The notes under the pieces were generated by a model that searched no databases, had not been told where the DNA came from, and was given only the letters and a program-made list of their open reading frames with translations. From contig CAKOKS010000004.1 in NCBI GenBank assembly GCA_934095845.1, forward strand, positions 1-64,000: DNA of 64,000 nucleotides, read 5' to 3'. Shown piece by piece: positions 25,525-33,613 of this stretch. Source of the DNA: an uncultured Bacilli bacterium. Its GTDB lineage: Bacteria > Bacillota_I > Bacilli_A > RF39 > UBA660. Position 1 is the first letter of the stretch; the number at the start of each line of letters is the position of its first letter. The translations under genes were made by a program, and so were the position numbers.

Positions 25525-25574
25525 GTTTGTATTAAATTATTAGGTTCTAATTTTGTTGATAAATGTCGAGTCTA

Positions 25575-25602
25575 TTGACATAAGTATTTTAGCCTTTATA
25601 AT
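25575..25602 (+). promoter_or_regulatory. Promoter of the small-peptide mRNA (copy 2)
   Basis: TTGACA (25575-25580), 16 bases, TATAAT (25597-25602). Identical boxes and spacer to copy 1; start expected near 25609. Confidence 0.8.
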
Positions 25603-25701
25603 AACCACTTGAGAAGCAAGAGAAGATGCTTATCACATTCCAAAGAGAGGCTAAAATTCAGGAGGGTTTTGGTTAAGTAGTACAAAAAGGAGTGTGATAC
25701 G

Positions 25702-25779
25702 ATGAAGAAAGATAATCATATAAGATTACTTTATTTAATCGTTTTTATATTGTTAGTAATAATATTAAAATTATTATAG
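25702..25779 (+). CDS. 25-residue hydrophobic peptide, candidate type I toxin (copy 2)
   Basis: ATG behind AAAGGAG. It has the same length as copy 1 with two residue changes (His6, Leu17), and a TAG stop instead of TGA. The leader again places a UAUCACAUUCC strand against GGAGUGUGAUA over the ribosome-binding site. Retention of an open frame and mostly conservative change in two distant copies supports a translated product. Membrane toxicity is inferred from type I toxins in general. Confidence 0.65.
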   Translation: MKKDNHIRLLYLIVFILLVIILKLL

Positions 25780-25784
25780 CAATT

Positions 25785-25872
25785 AAAAAAGCATCTTTAT
25801 TCTACTGAATAAGGATGCAACCAACATCTGTGGTAAGCATCAAGCCTCTTAAAGAAACTCTTGCTTCTCACT
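25785..25872 (-). ncRNA. Convergent small RNA, candidate antitoxin RNA (copy 2)
   Basis: Minus-strand start predicted at 25872. The terminator hairpin is 25791-25802/25807-25818, followed by U residues at 25785-25790. About 88 nt. Its 5' sequence GAGAAGCAAGAG again equals the 5' end of the opposing mRNA (25611-25622). Confidence 0.6.
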
Positions 25873-25878
25873 AAATTA

Positions 25879-25915
25879 AATATAACATAATAAAAATAAA
25901 ATGTAAATATTTACA
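25879..25915 (-). promoter_or_regulatory. Small-RNA promoter overlapped by a TGTAAATATTTACA palindrome
   Basis: On the minus strand TTTACA (25907-25902), 17 bases, TATATT (25884-25879). The -35 box is one half of the palindrome at 25902-25915, so a protein bound there would block the small RNA. Copy 3 has the same arrangement at 61341-61377. Confidence 0.6.
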
Positions 25916-25956
25916 CATAATATGATTATTAAATAAAAGAAAAAACTTAAATAGTG

Positions 25957-25983
25957 TATAATGATAATAGAATGGTGTGTGTA
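25957..25983 (+). promoter_or_regulatory. -10 box and conserved leader of the 25986 surface gene
   Basis: TATAAT (25957-25962) is followed by AGAATGGTGTGTGTA (25969-25983) and the ATG at 25986. The 15-base block is identical in front of the genes at 36706 and 61448, where a TATAAT also lies six or seven bases before it. The transcript would be nearly leaderless and has no GGAGG; GGTG is the only anti-SD match. Confidence 0.6.
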
Positions 25984-25985
25984 TA

Positions 25986-27170
25986 ATGAAAAGGAGAAAT
26001 CTGTTAATAATTGCAATTTTAATAATGTGTATAGGATTTGCAGCAATAAGTACAACATTAGTAATAAATGGAAATACAAAAATTGGAGAAAATAAAGATG
26101 ATTTTTCAGTAATATTTACTGCAGCTTCATTAGATGGAACGGATGTATACGCAAATGTAATTGATGATACAAAGAAAATAATTACATTTGAAATAAATGA
26201 TTTAAAAACATTAAATCAAACAAGTGTGTTAACTTATGAAATAACAAATAATTCAGTAAACTATGATGCCGAAGTACAAGTAAATTGTAAGGTTAAAGAT
26301 AATGGTTTAGCAAAATATACAAGCATAAAAAATGAACTAGAAGCAAATACCAAAGTAGTAAAAGCAAAAGAAACATTAAATGGAACATTAATAGTAACAC
26401 TTAACAAAACGGCAACCGAAGAAGTAAGAGAAGAGTATGTATGTGAATTAACATTTAATGCAGTAGAAAGAAATGAATTAGGACGAGAAATTCCTAATCC
26501 AGTATCATTTACAACTGATAGTTGGGAAACTATTCAAAAAGCTGTTCAAACTGGAAATTCTGGTGTATATAATGTAGGAGACACAAAAGAAGTGGACCTA
26601 GGTTCTTTTGGAACACATACCATAAGAATAGCAAATAAAAGTGAATGTACAACAGAAGCAAGTGAAACAGCATGTGGATTTGTAATAGAATTTGCTGACT
26701 GTATAAGTGAAACAATTATGAATTCTACAAATACTAATGTTGGTAGTTGGAAAGTATCTACAATGAGAACATATTTAAATAATACTATTTATTCATCCTT
26801 ACCATCTGATTTACAAAACGTAATTGTTTCAACAAAAGTAATTACAGGACATGGAAGTGCAGAAACAACTAATTCTGAAACACAAGATAAATTATATTTA
26901 TTATCTGCTAAAGAAGTTTGGGGAACTGCTCAAGATGATACAGTAAATATAGAAACAAGACAACTTGATTATTATAAGAATCAAGGAGTAACGGCAACTA
27001 GCTATGCAGCAGCAATAAAAAAATATAATGGATCAGCTATATTCTGGTTTTTGCGTTCTCCTTATTCTGGAAATGATTCAGCATTTATCCGTGTTGGTTC
27101 CTTAGGCAACTGGAGTGGTAGTGGAGCAGGTGGAAGTAACTATGTATCACCTGCATTTAGAATTGCATAA
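25986..27170 (+). CDS. TasA-like secreted protein with WLRS/PAFRIA-type C-terminal domain
   Basis: 394 residues from the ATG at 25986. The export segment (IGFAAISTTLVINGNTK) and the GEN.DDFSVIFTAASLDG beta-sandwich unit of about 165 residues are shared with the 553, 52501 and 61448 products. The C-terminal domain (about 170-394) contains a YLLSAKEVWG segment and 'FWFLRSPYSGNDSAFIRVGS'. It closes 'SPAFRIA', like the DUF6273-type C-lectin-related domains common in gut Firmicutes. The end is the most divergent stretch when compared with the 61448 paralogue. Likely a surface protein that binds an unknown ligand; the binding role is inferred. Confidence 0.75.
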   Translation: MKRRNLLIIAILIMCIGFAAISTTLVINGNTKIGENKDDFSVIFTAASLDGTDVYANVIDDTKKIITFEINDLKTLNQTSVLTYEITNNSVNYDAEVQVNCKVKDNGLAKYTSIKNELEANTKVVKAKETLNGTLIVTLNKTATEEVREEYVCELTFNAVERNELGREIPNPVSFTTDSWETIQKAVQTGNSGVYNVGDTKEVDLGSFGTHTIRIANKSECTTEASETACGFVIEFADCISETIMNSTNTNVGSWKVSTMRTYLNNTIYSSLPSDLQNVIVSTKVITGHGSAETTNSETQDKLYLLSAKEVWGTAQDDTVNIETRQLDYYKNQGVTATSYAAAIKKYNGSAIFWFLRSPYSGNDSAFIRVGSLGNWSGSGAGGSNYVSPAFRIA

Positions 27171-27171
27171 A

Positions 27172-27195
27172 AAAACCACTTGTTAAGTGGCTAAT
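27172..27195. terminator. Terminator between convergent genes
   Basis: CCACTT and AAGTGG (about 27175-27190) form a stem. The minus strand continues into six U, so it best serves the tmcAL transcript. Confidence 0.6.
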
Positions 27196-27196
27196 T

Positions 27197-28297
27197 TTAT
27201 CTTATAGGTTTATTTTGAAGTTCAAAATCAATAACCTTATCATTTGTTAACATTGTATAAATATATGCACATTTTAATTCATAATCTTTTATTATAGAAT
27301 TTACAGAAGTAATCTTTGTTACTATTGGAAGATTTACTTCTTTTTTTATACTATTTAAATATTCTTGACCAAGTTTATTTAAACCTAGAATACGTATATA
27401 CTCATTTTTTGTTAAGGCGTTTTTATCTTCTTTAGTGAGACCAATAAGAATATGTATAAGCATTCTTTTAATTCTATTATAAGTATATCTTTTAGATTTA
27501 GTTTTTTCTATTAATTCATCAATTGTTGTAACTTCATTTATTACTTTTTTAAGTCTATTATCTATACCTTCATCAACAGTTAAATACTTGCTTAAATCAT
27601 GTTCAGTTATTATTTTATATTTAAGTAAATTAAATAATTTTTCTTCATCAATTGAATTTATTTTACCTTCAGGAATATATTTTTTTATATCAATATTTTC
27701 TTTTAATTTATTTCTTATATTAGATGCCGATATAATAGCTTCATTACTAGATAAATCATGAAAGTCGTTTGTCCTTTTTATAGAAATAGGTTCTATATTA
27801 TATTTATTTTTTAATATAGCTTTAATATATGATAAAGCTAGGATATCATTAGGTGTGTCAATATTTGTATTAGTTACTTTATTTAAAGCTGTTGGGTAAT
27901 TTATGCCTTTTTTTAGATAATCTTTTATTTTATAATCATTTTCTAATTGTTCTTGTGCTATTTTCCTTAAAGTATTTATATCATTAGATTCAGAACCAAA
28001 AACTATTTTTTCTACATGTAGTTCATTTAAAAGTTCAATCGCGCTTGATGCAAATATATCTGCAGATGATGATGAAAAGAAGAAAGGATGTTCAATAACT
28101 AAATCAACTCCATACTTTAAGGCTAGTCTTGTTTTTTCTTCTTTAGATTCAATAGAAATATCACCACGTTCTAAAAAATATCCATTTAAAACTAAAATAA
28201 TTATATAATTTGGATAAAGTTCTTTTATTTTATTTATATGATAAACATGGCCATTATGAAAAGGATTATATTCACATATTATTCCAATAGATTTCAT
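27197..28297 (-). CDS. tmcAL: tRNA(Met) cytidine acetate ligase TmcAL (YlbM)
   Basis: 366 residues. The N-terminal nucleotidyltransferase-like motif ICEYNPFHNGHVYHI (residues 7-21) with GHxxHI is intact, followed by GYFLERGD and the SSADIFASSAIELLN segment typical of the family. TmcAL uses ATP and acetate to make N4-acetylcytidine at the wobble base of elongator tRNA-Met. Start ATG at 28297 behind AGAGGTGAATC. It is transcribed away from the 28373 gene. Confidence 0.9.
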   Translation of the reverse strand: MKSIGIICEYNPFHNGHVYHINKIKELYPNYIIILVLNGYFLERGDISIESKEEKTRLALKYGVDLVIEHPFFFSSSSADIFASSAIELLNELHVEKIVFGSESNDINTLRKIAQEQLENDYKIKDYLKKGINYPTALNKVTNTNIDTPNDILALSYIKAILKNKYNIEPISIKRTNDFHDLSSNEAIISASNIRNKLKENIDIKKYIPEGKINSIDEEKLFNLLKYKIITEHDLSKYLTVDEGIDNRLKKVINEVTTIDELIEKTKSKRYTYNRIKRMLIHILIGLTKEDKNALTKNEYIRILGLNKLGQEYLNSIKKEVNLPIVTKITSVNSIIKDYELKCAYIYTMLTNDKVIDFELQNKPIR

Positions 28298-28372
28298 GAT
28301 TCACCTCTTTTTTTCTTTATTATATTAACATAAGTTAAAAAAATATGCTATAATCTAAAGTAGGTGAGGCGT

Positions 28373-28801
28373 GTGAAAAAGAGAATTTATTTTATTCATT
28401 CTAGAAAGATAGATTATAATGACTTAATATATTTACCTGTTCTTAGAAGTGAAGCATTACATACTCATGAATTAATGTTACCTGAAAGTGAAAATTTAAA
28501 AAACGTTTATTATAAAGACTTAATAAATGATGCTGATTTAATTGTTGTTGAACTAAGTAATCCTGATATTGGATTTAACATGGAACTAAAACAAGCAATT
28601 CTTTCTAGAAAACCAATTTTAGCTCTTGCTAATAAAAAAATTGGCTTTGATATGAAATATCAAAAACTTCTTAAAAATGTTTATGGTTATGAAACAGAAA
28701 AAGAATTTAGAGAATATGTTGAAAAGTTTGTTTTAAAACATGAAAAAGATCCAAGAGCAGATGTTGGTACAATAGTTTTAGGCAATATAAAAGAGAACTA
28801 A
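28373..28801 (+). CDS. Nucleoside 2-deoxyribosyltransferase-like fold protein
   Basis: 142 residues from the GTG at 28373, close behind AGGTGAGG; a GTG nine bases earlier overlaps that site. The core 'NDADLIVVELSNPDIGFNME' then 'LKQAILSRKPILALANKK' resembles the Rossmann-like nucleoside deoxyribosyltransferase/YtoQ group, in which D and E residues here bind nucleoside. The family assignment is tentative. TTAACA, 18 bases, TATAAT (28350-28355) lies just upstream. The 3' end overlaps the next, convergent gene by four bases. Confidence 0.55.
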   Translation: MKKRIYFIHSRKIDYNDLIYLPVLRSEALHTHELMLPESENLKNVYYKDLINDADLIVVELSNPDIGFNMELKQAILSRKPILALANKKIGFDMKYQKLLKNVYGYETEKEFREYVEKFVLKHEKDPRADVGTIVLGNIKEN

Positions 28802-29103
28802 AGCTCTCTTATATCAAGAATAGATGTTATATCTATTTTTTTATTGTCAATTGTTATTAAGTATTTTTGACTTCTTCCAATAATAGTTGTTTTAAATTCA
28901 TCTTCTTTAGTTTTTATTAATACATCTAATTTATAAACGTAGTTAGAAGAATTAAATAAGTCATTTATTTTCTTTTCAATCAAATATGGACTTTCAATTA
29001 CTTGACTAGTTGAGTTTTCATGATTTTTTTCACTATAGAAGACATTTTGACTAATATTATTGGTTTTTATATTACTATTTTGAAATACTTTTGGTAAATT
29101 CAT
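28798..29103 (-). CDS. Hypothetical protein, 101 residues
   Basis: Starts MNLPKVFQNSNIKTNNISQN. The Asn/Ser-rich N-terminus is followed by a compact C-terminal part (YKLDVLIKTKEDEFKTTIIG, RSQKYLITIDNKKIDITSI) with the strand pattern of a small beta barrel. No signal peptide. The build is like small spore-coat proteins that carry a disordered N-terminus and a beta C-terminus, but I recognise no family. Confidence 0.55.
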   Translation of the reverse strand: MNLPKVFQNSNIKTNNISQNVFYSEKNHENSTSQVIESPYLIEKKINDLFNSSNYVYKLDVLIKTKEDEFKTTIIGRSQKYLITIDNKKIDITSILDIREL

Positions 29104-29159
29104 ATAACCACCTACAATATAATATGTTTAATATTTTAATTTATGAGTAAAATAGTACT

Positions 29160-30194
29160 ATGAAAAATAATGGTTTAATAATAATATTAATAATAATTTT
29201 ATCTATATTTAGTATGATTAATTTATACAATTATGATTCTTTTCTAATGAAACAAATTATCTGGTATATAATTGGTTTTGTAATATATTTTATATTTAAA
29301 AAAATGAATAAAAAATATATATTTAGATTTTCTATATTGCTTTATATTATTCTTAATGCATTACTTTTATATTTACTTTTATTTGGTAAAGCTATAAATG
29401 GAACAAAAGCTTGGATAAATATATTTGGTAGTTCTTTTCAACCTAGTGAATTTATGAAAGTTATTCTTATTATAGTTTTAGGATATATTTCAACTAAAAA
29501 ACATTACTTAATTAAATCAATTATTTTAACTCTAATACCATCAGTTTTAACTTATTTAGAACCAGAAACTGGTAATGTTATTTTTTATATAATGATTTTA
29601 TTCTCAATTATATATTATAAAAATACTAGTAATAAATTTTTTAAAAAACTTTTAGCTTTTATTATATTTATAGGAAGTATTATTTTTTCTTTAACATATT
29701 ACTTTAGTGATTTATTTATATCTTTAGTTGGAAATAATATATTTTATAGAATAGATAGAATTGTAAGTTTATTTACAAATTCTAGCTATCAATTAAATCA
29801 AGCACTTATGTCAATTGGATCTGCTTATTATTTTGGTGGGTCATATGGGGCATTTATACCAGAGGCAATAACTGACTTTGCATTTGCTCTTTTAATTAGC
29901 AAAATAGGTTTTGTAGGAATAATTGTTTTTTTAATCGTTAATTATATGTTAGACTTAACTTTGATAAAAAAACATTCAAGCAATTTTGGAATAATGAAAA
30001 CAATTACTTTTTCATTTGTAATACTTAAAATAGTACAAGAAAGTATACATATGCTTATGAATATTGGTTTATTTCCAATTACAGGAATTACTTTACCATT
30101 TATATCTTATGGTGGATCTAGTATTCTTTCTTATTTTTTTATTCTTGGTGTTATTAGTAATAGTAGTAAGGATTATAGTTTGGATATGGAATAG
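29160..30194 (+). CDS. FtsW/RodA/SpoVE-family SEDS glycosyltransferase
   Basis: 344 residues, slightly short for the family, with about 9-10 membrane helices. The SEDS signatures are visible: GTKAWINIFGSSFQPSEFMK in the middle and MNIGLFPITGITLPFISYGG near the end. These enzymes polymerise lipid II into glycan strands with a class B penicillin-binding protein. Which morphogenetic process it serves cannot be decided here; a sporulation (SpoVE) or elongation (RodA) role are both possible. No clear Shine-Dalgarno precedes the ATG at 29160. Confidence 0.85.
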   Translation: MKNNGLIIILIIILSIFSMINLYNYDSFLMKQIIWYIIGFVIYFIFKKMNKKYIFRFSILLYIILNALLLYLLLFGKAINGTKAWINIFGSSFQPSEFMKVILIIVLGYISTKKHYLIKSIILTLIPSVLTYLEPETGNVIFYIMILFSIIYYKNTSNKFFKKLLAFIIFIGSIIFSLTYYFSDLFISLVGNNIFYRIDRIVSLFTNSSYQLNQALMSIGSAYYFGGSYGAFIPEAITDFAFALLISKIGFVGIIVFLIVNYMLDLTLIKKHSSNFGIMKTITFSFVILKIVQESIHMLMNIGLFPITGITLPFISYGGSSILSYFFILGVISNSSKDYSLDME

Positions 30195-30342
30195 GGTTAT
30201 AGTAAACTGGTCTAGGTCTTGATAAACCAACGATAGCAGCACCACCTAATCCACCTAATAAGAATGGAACAGCAAATCCAAATCTATCTTGATAATACAT
30301 ATTATTATAATTCATATAATTAAAAGAATTATAGTTTGGCAT
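30154..30342 (-). CDS. Small Tyr/Asn/Pro-rich protein with one hydrophobic segment
   Basis: 62 residues: start MPNYNSFNYMNYNNMYYQDR, a Gly/Ala helix (FAVPFLLGGLGGAAIVGLS) and a Tyr-Pro-Asn tail (PIPYPNYNPYYYY). Tyrosine-rich small proteins of this style occur in spore coats, where tyrosines can cross-link; that link is inference. AAAGGAG lies upstream but is part of a hairpin. The 3' end overlaps the SEDS gene end by 41 bases on the opposite strand. Confidence 0.55.
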   Translation of the reverse strand: MPNYNSFNYMNYNNMYYQDRFGFAVPFLLGGLGGAAIVGLSRPRPVYYNPIPYPNYNPYYYY

Positions 30343-30346
30343 ATAA

Positions 30347-30384
30347 AAAACTCCTTTCTATAAGTAGTTTATGAAAGGAGTTTT
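30347..30384 (-). terminator. Hairpin: terminator of the phosphoesterase gene and SD lock of the Tyr-rich gene
   Basis: A perfect 12-base stem, AAAACTCCTTTC (30347-30358) with GAAAGGAGTTTT (30373-30384). On the minus strand the downstream arm contains the AAAGGAG ribosome-binding site of the Tyr-rich gene and is followed by U residues. Confidence 0.65.
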
Positions 30385-31219
30385 ATTTTGTTCTTAATCG
30401 ATATAAAGTTATACTTGGTCTTGCAAAAAGACGAAGTTTTAAAGAAGATGTACCAATACCACCTGAAACATATAATTCAGAATTCCCAACTATATAATGT
30501 TCATCTTTATATTTTTTTGAACCATCTGGTGTCCATAATGCACCAATAAATGGAGCTCTTACTTGACCTAAATGAGAGTGCCCAGCAAAAGCAAGATTAT
30601 AATTATCTTCAGTGATTTTGTCTATTAAATCCGGTTCATGAGTAAGAACTATTGTAAATAAATCATCAGGATTTTCGTTTTTATAACTAAAACCATTTTT
30701 TATATCAACTTTTCCTTCTAGTAAATCATCAAATCCAACAAATACTAAAGGGGTTGTTGAATTATTATATACAAATTCATAAGTATTAAATAAAACTTTC
30801 CATGGTAAATTTTCAGTTATTTTATCAAAGTATTCATGATCATAATCATGATTTCCTTTAACAGCAAGAGTTTCAATTTTAGGATTTATTTTCTTTAATT
30901 CTTCAGTTACTTTTTCTACTTCTTCATCACTTAAAACAACTTTGTTTTCAACTAAATCTCCAGTAAAGATAACTATATCTGGATTTTGATCATTTATTCT
31001 TTTTACAATATTTTTAAGTTCTTTTAAATGAATTGTGCTTCCATAATGTAAATCAGTAAATTGAACTATTTTTAAACCATCATATTCATTTGGAAGTTTA
31101 TCTGTTATAATTGATTTTTCAATTACTTTTAAACCAGTAGTTCCAATAAATCTAGCATAAAGAATAGTAAGAACTCCAGTTACAATAAGTAAGATTAAAA
31201 TAATTTGATATCTTTTCAT
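30383..31219 (-). CDS. Membrane-anchored metallophosphoesterase (YkuE/YaeI-like)
   Basis: 278 residues. After an N-terminal membrane helix (residues 5-24), the calcineurin-like motifs appear in order: QFTDLHYGS, FTGDLVEN, KGNHDYDH, LTHEPD and AGHSHLGQVRAP. All metal-binding Asp, His and Asn residues are present. YkuE- and LpxH-related enzymes act on phosphodiester or pyrophosphate bonds at the cell surface; the substrate is unknown. It is transcribed with the CPBP protease gene eight bases upstream. Confidence 0.88.
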   Translation of the reverse strand: MKRYQIILILLIVTGVLTILYARFIGTTGLKVIEKSIITDKLPNEYDGLKIVQFTDLHYGSTIHLKELKNIVKRINDQNPDIVIFTGDLVENKVVLSDEEVEKVTEELKKINPKIETLAVKGNHDYDHEYFDKITENLPWKVLFNTYEFVYNNSTTPLVFVGFDDLLEGKVDIKNGFSYKNENPDDLFTIVLTHEPDLIDKITEDNYNLAFAGHSHLGQVRAPFIGALWTPDGSKKYKDEHYIVGNSELYVSGGIGTSSLKLRLFARPSITLYRLRTK

Positions 31220-31227
31220 TACATCAC

Positions 31228-31836
31228 CTATATAAATAATAACATAATATTAATAGAATTATTGATAATATGCATTATGATTGACATTAAAATATTTTCA
31301 TTTTTAAAATAAGCATAAGATAAACCTGAACTTAAAATAAAATATGGAATTATAAAAATTAAATCTATTGGAGTTTTATAAACAATATGTAAAAGGGCAA
31401 AAACTAATGTAGAAATAAATATACTTAATTTATTTTTTTTATATGGAAGTCTAAAGGTTATTTCTTCTACTATTGGAGCAAATATACACATATAAGGTAT
31501 TGTTAGCAATGGAGAAGTTAATAAAGCTTTTTCTGCAATAATTTCATTATTAGCTTCAACTTTTAATAATTGTATTAATGCCATATTTACTATAAAGCAT
31601 AATATAAATAAACTAATTGGTATTAAAATATTTTTTAAAGTTAAATCTTTTTTTAAGTTTTTGGCATCATTTATAATCTTATCTTTATAAAAAATAATGA
31701 AAAAAATAGCTAATAATAAATATGTAAATAAGTAAGCTAAGTTTTCATTTTTTATAAATAAAGTAAGAAGAGCCATTAAAAAGGAAGTTAGTAAAAGAAA
31801 ACCCATACTTTTAATAAAACTTTTCAAAGTATCCAT
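31228..31836 (-). CDS. CPBP-family intramembrane metalloprotease
   Basis: 202 residues with six or more hydrophobic helices. The family motif EEITFR (two glutamates and arginine) is near residue 132. A later helix with 'FALLHIVYKTP' supplies the first His, and 'SIIMHIINNSIN' supplies the HxxxN-type motif. CPBP (Abi) proteins cleave within the membrane, process prenylated or peptide substrates, and are often linked to bacteriocin immunity. The partner here is unknown. Confidence 0.85.
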   Translation of the reverse strand: MDTLKSFIKSMGFLLLTSFLMALLTLFIKNENLAYLFTYLLLAIFFIIFYKDKIINDAKNLKKDLTLKNILIPISLFILCFIVNMALIQLLKVEANNEIIAEKALLTSPLLTIPYMCIFAPIVEEITFRLPYKKNKLSIFISTLVFALLHIVYKTPIDLIFIIPYFILSSGLSYAYFKNENILMSIIMHIINNSINIMLLFI

Positions 31837-31880
31837 AAAATCACCTTGATATTATTTTAACATATTATTTATTATTTTGT

Positions 31881-31908
31881 TTGAAAATTACAATTCTTAT
31901 GCTATAAT
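31881..31908 (+). promoter_or_regulatory. Promoter of the Tad-like assembly operon
   Basis: TTGAAA (31881-31886), 16 bases, TATAAT (31903-31908). Confidence 0.65.
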
Positions 31909-31961
31909 TATTGATAGTAGAAGAGTATGCGTTTTAGGTGTGCTTGGAAAGGTTGATAAAT

Positions 31962-32750
31962 GTGAAAAAGAAAAAAAGTGGGTCTATTTTTAAGAGATTA
32001 TTAGGAAATAAGAATACAGTTACTATACTTGGAGTTTTAGCTTGTATAGCAACACTTGTTATAGGTTATAATTACCGTGTTAATAATGCTATTTCACCAA
32101 TAACTGTTCCTTATGCAAAAGAATCCATTCCATCAAGAACTCTTATTACAAGTGATATGGTTGGAAGAATTAAACTTGCAAGTAATTATGTAAATGATTC
32201 ATCAAATTTAATTAAAAATGTAAATGAAGTAGTTAATAACTATGTTTCATATAAAACTAATATACCAAAAGGCAGTTTATTTTATAAAGAGACGGTGAAG
32301 AAAGCAGATGAAATGCCAGATGCAGCTTTTGCTAATATTGCTGATGGATTTACAATTTTCTCCTTAGGTGTTACTGTTGATTCAACTTTTGCAAACTCAA
32401 TTCGCGCTGGAGATTATATTGATTTATATATGTCAACAACTAATCCAACTGATAATCTTGTTATTTATGCTAAGATGATTGAAAGTATAAGAGTTTTAGC
32501 AGTTAAAGATTCAAGAGGAAATAATATTTTAAAAAATACAGTTGCTAATGGAAAACCAAGTGAATTACTATTTGCAGTTCCAGAAGATTTATATTTATTA
32601 CTAATGAGAGCTGAAGCAATTACTTCTGCAAAGATAAGTATTGAACCAGTTCTTAGAAATGAAGCTTATACAGAAGCTGCTAATGAAACTCAAGTTTCAA
32701 GTGAACAACTAAGAAACTTCATTAATGATAGAGTTAAAGAATTAGGATAA
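31962..32750 (+). CDS. CpaB/RcpC-like SAF-domain pilus assembly protein (first)
   Basis: 262 residues from the GTG at 31962 (start VKKKKSGSIFKRLLGNKN). An upstream GTG at 31938 has no ribosome-binding site. A membrane helix (about 20-40) is followed by a SAF domain with 'VPYAKESIPSRTLITSDMVG', the CpaB hallmark, and a second beta-rich part 'GFTIFSLGVTVDSTFANSIR' with 'AGDYIDLYM'. CpaB/RcpC bind cell wall or secretin in Tad pili. Here no outer membrane exists, so wall contact is likely. A second SAF gene follows. Confidence 0.8.
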   Translation: MKKKKSGSIFKRLLGNKNTVTILGVLACIATLVIGYNYRVNNAISPITVPYAKESIPSRTLITSDMVGRIKLASNYVNDSSNLIKNVNEVVNNYVSYKTNIPKGSLFYKETVKKADEMPDAAFANIADGFTIFSLGVTVDSTFANSIRAGDYIDLYMSTTNPTDNLVIYAKMIESIRVLAVKDSRGNNILKNTVANGKPSELLFAVPEDLYLLLMRAEAITSAKISIEPVLRNEAYTEAANETQVSSEQLRNFINDRVKELG

Positions 32751-32761
32751 GGAGGAAATGT

Positions 32762-33577
32762 ATGAATTTAGATAACGCGAAAACTAATATTAAAAGATTT
32801 TTTAGTAATCCGAATACTCTTACTTTTATTTTAGTTATTGGTCTTATAGTAGTTATTTATTTTATTTATAACTATACAGTTAATCGTGCTGTATCTCCAG
32901 TAACTGTTCCATATTCAACAAAGATGATTACTGCTAAAACCAAAATAACTAATGATATGATTGGTACAGTTAAAATATCTGGTTCATTTGTTACTTCAAG
33001 TGGAAGTGGACTTATTCAAAACAAAGGTATTCTTTTAAATGATAGATATGTTGCTGAAGGGTATCAAATACCTCAAAATAGTTTCTTTTATACAGAAGCA
33101 GTTGTAACTGAAGATAAAGTTAATAATACAGCATTTACTAACTTACCTGATAATTATACAATTTATAACTTACCAGTTGATTTCCATTCAACATATGGTT
33201 GTTCAATAATGCCAGGTAATTATATAGATTTATACTTTAAAGCAACAGTTAAAGAAGCAAATGATAATGAACCAAAAGTAATATTTGATTTATTTATTAA
33301 AAGTATTCAAGTTTATAAAGTAGTTGATAAAGATGGAGTAGATGTTTTCTCTTATGCAGATACAGATAAAGATCCAACTCCTAAATATATTTATTTTGCT
33401 GTTCCAAATGAAGTATTTGAACTTCTAAGAAAGGCAGAAAGGGTTCCAACTGGAAATATTGAAATAATACCAGTACCTAGGAATGCAGGATATTCAGAAA
33501 ATCCTGAAGAAACTGTAATTGCAAATGAAGCAATTGAAAATTTCATATTAGCTCAAACAGAATATATATCTGAATAA
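32762..33577 (+). CDS. CpaB/RcpC-like SAF-domain pilus assembly protein (second)
   Basis: 271 residues and a clear paralogue of the upstream protein: N-terminal helix, 'VPYSTKMITAKTKITNDMIG' SAF start, 'NYTIYNLPVDFHSTYG' and 'PGNYIDLYF'. Ribosome-binding site GGAGG is five bases after the upstream stop codon. The tandem pair suggests a hetero-oligomer around the pilus base (inference). Confidence 0.8.
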   Translation: MNLDNAKTNIKRFFSNPNTLTFILVIGLIVVIYFIYNYTVNRAVSPVTVPYSTKMITAKTKITNDMIGTVKISGSFVTSSGSGLIQNKGILLNDRYVAEGYQIPQNSFFYTEAVVTEDKVNNTAFTNLPDNYTIYNLPVDFHSTYGCSIMPGNYIDLYFKATVKEANDNEPKVIFDLFIKSIQVYKVVDKDGVDVFSYADTDKDPTPKYIYFAVPNEVFELLRKAERVPTGNIEIIPVPRNAGYSENPEETVIANEAIENFILAQTEYISE

Positions 33578-33613
33578 TTTAAAAGGAATAAAAAAGAAGA
33601 AAGGGGATAAGCT

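Larger units (their letters stand above)
25525..25890. repeat. RNA/peptide module, copy 2 (repeat of 102-467)
   Basis: Nearly base-for-base copy of the module at the window start: the shared lead-in GTATTAAAT, the promoter, the structured leader, the 25-codon ORF and the convergent small RNA, ending at ATAACATAA. Both copies lie directly in front of a TasA-like surface gene. There is no transposase or target-site duplication that I can see. Confidence 0.8.
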
